Source of the DNA: UMGS1601 sp964617585
GTDB lineage: Bacteria; Bacillota; Clostridia; Oscillospirales; Ruminococcaceae
Direction of reading: 5' to 3'
Length of the DNA stretch: 22,511 nucleotides
Assembly: GCA_964617585.1 (NCBI GenBank)
Contig: CAZTXS010000025.1
Coordinates: 1 to 22,511, forward strand
A model generated the notes under the pieces. It made no database searches. It was not told where the DNA came from and saw nothing but the letters and a program-made list of their open reading frames with translations. The translations under genes were made by a program, and so were the position numbers. Of the stretch, positions 22,373 through 22,511 are shown in pieces (position 1 is the first letter of the stretch; every line of letters starts with the position of its first letter).

Positions 22373-22511
22373 TTATAACTTAGGCAAGATGTCCCCCGCC
22401 TCTATAGGCGGCGGGTTACATTACCGTTAAGTAGCGGGACACAATCCCCTACTGAACGGTCGGTCGGCAATGCCGACCCTTGCCGCGTTGAATGACGGGC
22501 AAGCCCTTATT
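22373..22511 (-). repeat. Structured intergenic repeat, copy F (long form, at the window end)
   Basis: It is in the same orientation as copy D. It starts TATAACTTAGGCAAGATGTC and ends ATGACGGGCAAGCCCTTATT, the last bases of the window. Hairpins in order are GCC-TCTATA-GGC with flanking G/C, GTTAAGTAG...CTACTGAAC with one mismatch plus an inner GGGA/TCCC, and GGTCGGC-AAT-GCCGACC. The central hairpin mismatch and the restored third stem distinguish it from copy D. Confidence 0.9.

Noticed and set aside
22373..22511. Hairpin-rich repeat as a CRISPR unit or tRNA cluster
   Set aside because: There are no regular spacers between copies, and no cloverleaf or tRNA TTCRA arm. The stems belong to a dispersed repeat.

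Overview
The window looks like a chromosomal segment of a low-GC, Gram-positive anaerobe of the Clostridia, most likely Ruminococcus-like (Oscillospiraceae). The grounds are strong AGGAGG-type ribosome sites and TTGACA/TATAAT promoters, a SAM-I riboswitch on metK, PlsY-type lipid synthesis, a single-chain PurL of about 1,240 residues, an AgrC/AgrA-like pair, and a membrane-anchored cohesin-like protein. The genus is an inference from gene content, not a database result.

Layout. 1-540 (-): secreted Fn3-like protein cut by the window edge. 641-2138 (+): promoter, SAM-I riboswitch with terminator, and metK. 2395-5462 (-): der, plsY, gpsA (GTPase for ribosome assembly, then the first two steps of phospholipid synthesis). 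5540-6219 (-): yceD-rpmF with its own promoter and terminator. 6320-8160 (-): pgi followed by a small P-loop protein. 8285-9490 (-): a D-Ala-D-Ala carboxypeptidase relative with all three active-site motifs altered. 9652-9882 (-): an HPr-like protein with no phosphorylatable His. 10129-15243 (+): mtaB-purL, from a promoter back to back with that of the HPr-like gene. 15305-16042 (-) and 16385-17113 (+): two surface proteins with divergent promoters. 17254-19163 (-): an OmpR-type response regulator and histidine kinase. 19274-19702 (-): a protein of unknown function. 19914-21943 (-): a LytTR response regulator and an AgrC-like kinase. 21944-22511: a long gene-poor leader region holding direct repeats, a possible 14-codon hydrophobic peptide ORF on the opposite strand, and hairpins.

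Two features cut across the window. The first is a dispersed family of structured intergenic repeats: long ~140-bp copies at 16217 and 22373, short ~106-bp copies at 2139 and 2293, and fragments at 6796 and 19840. They share conserved ends and internal hairpins, and the short form lacks one complete hairpin. The second is a probable remnant with IS3-like ends sitting inside the loop of a terminator at 17127-17232.

Most coding content is housekeeping. The best candidates for something undescribed are the repeat family, the AgrC/AgrA-like locus with its divergent tiny ORF and structured downstream region (an arrangement that recalls staphylococcal agr/RNAIII but has no agrB or agrD in view), the apparently inactive carboxypeptidase, and the Crh-like HPr protein.
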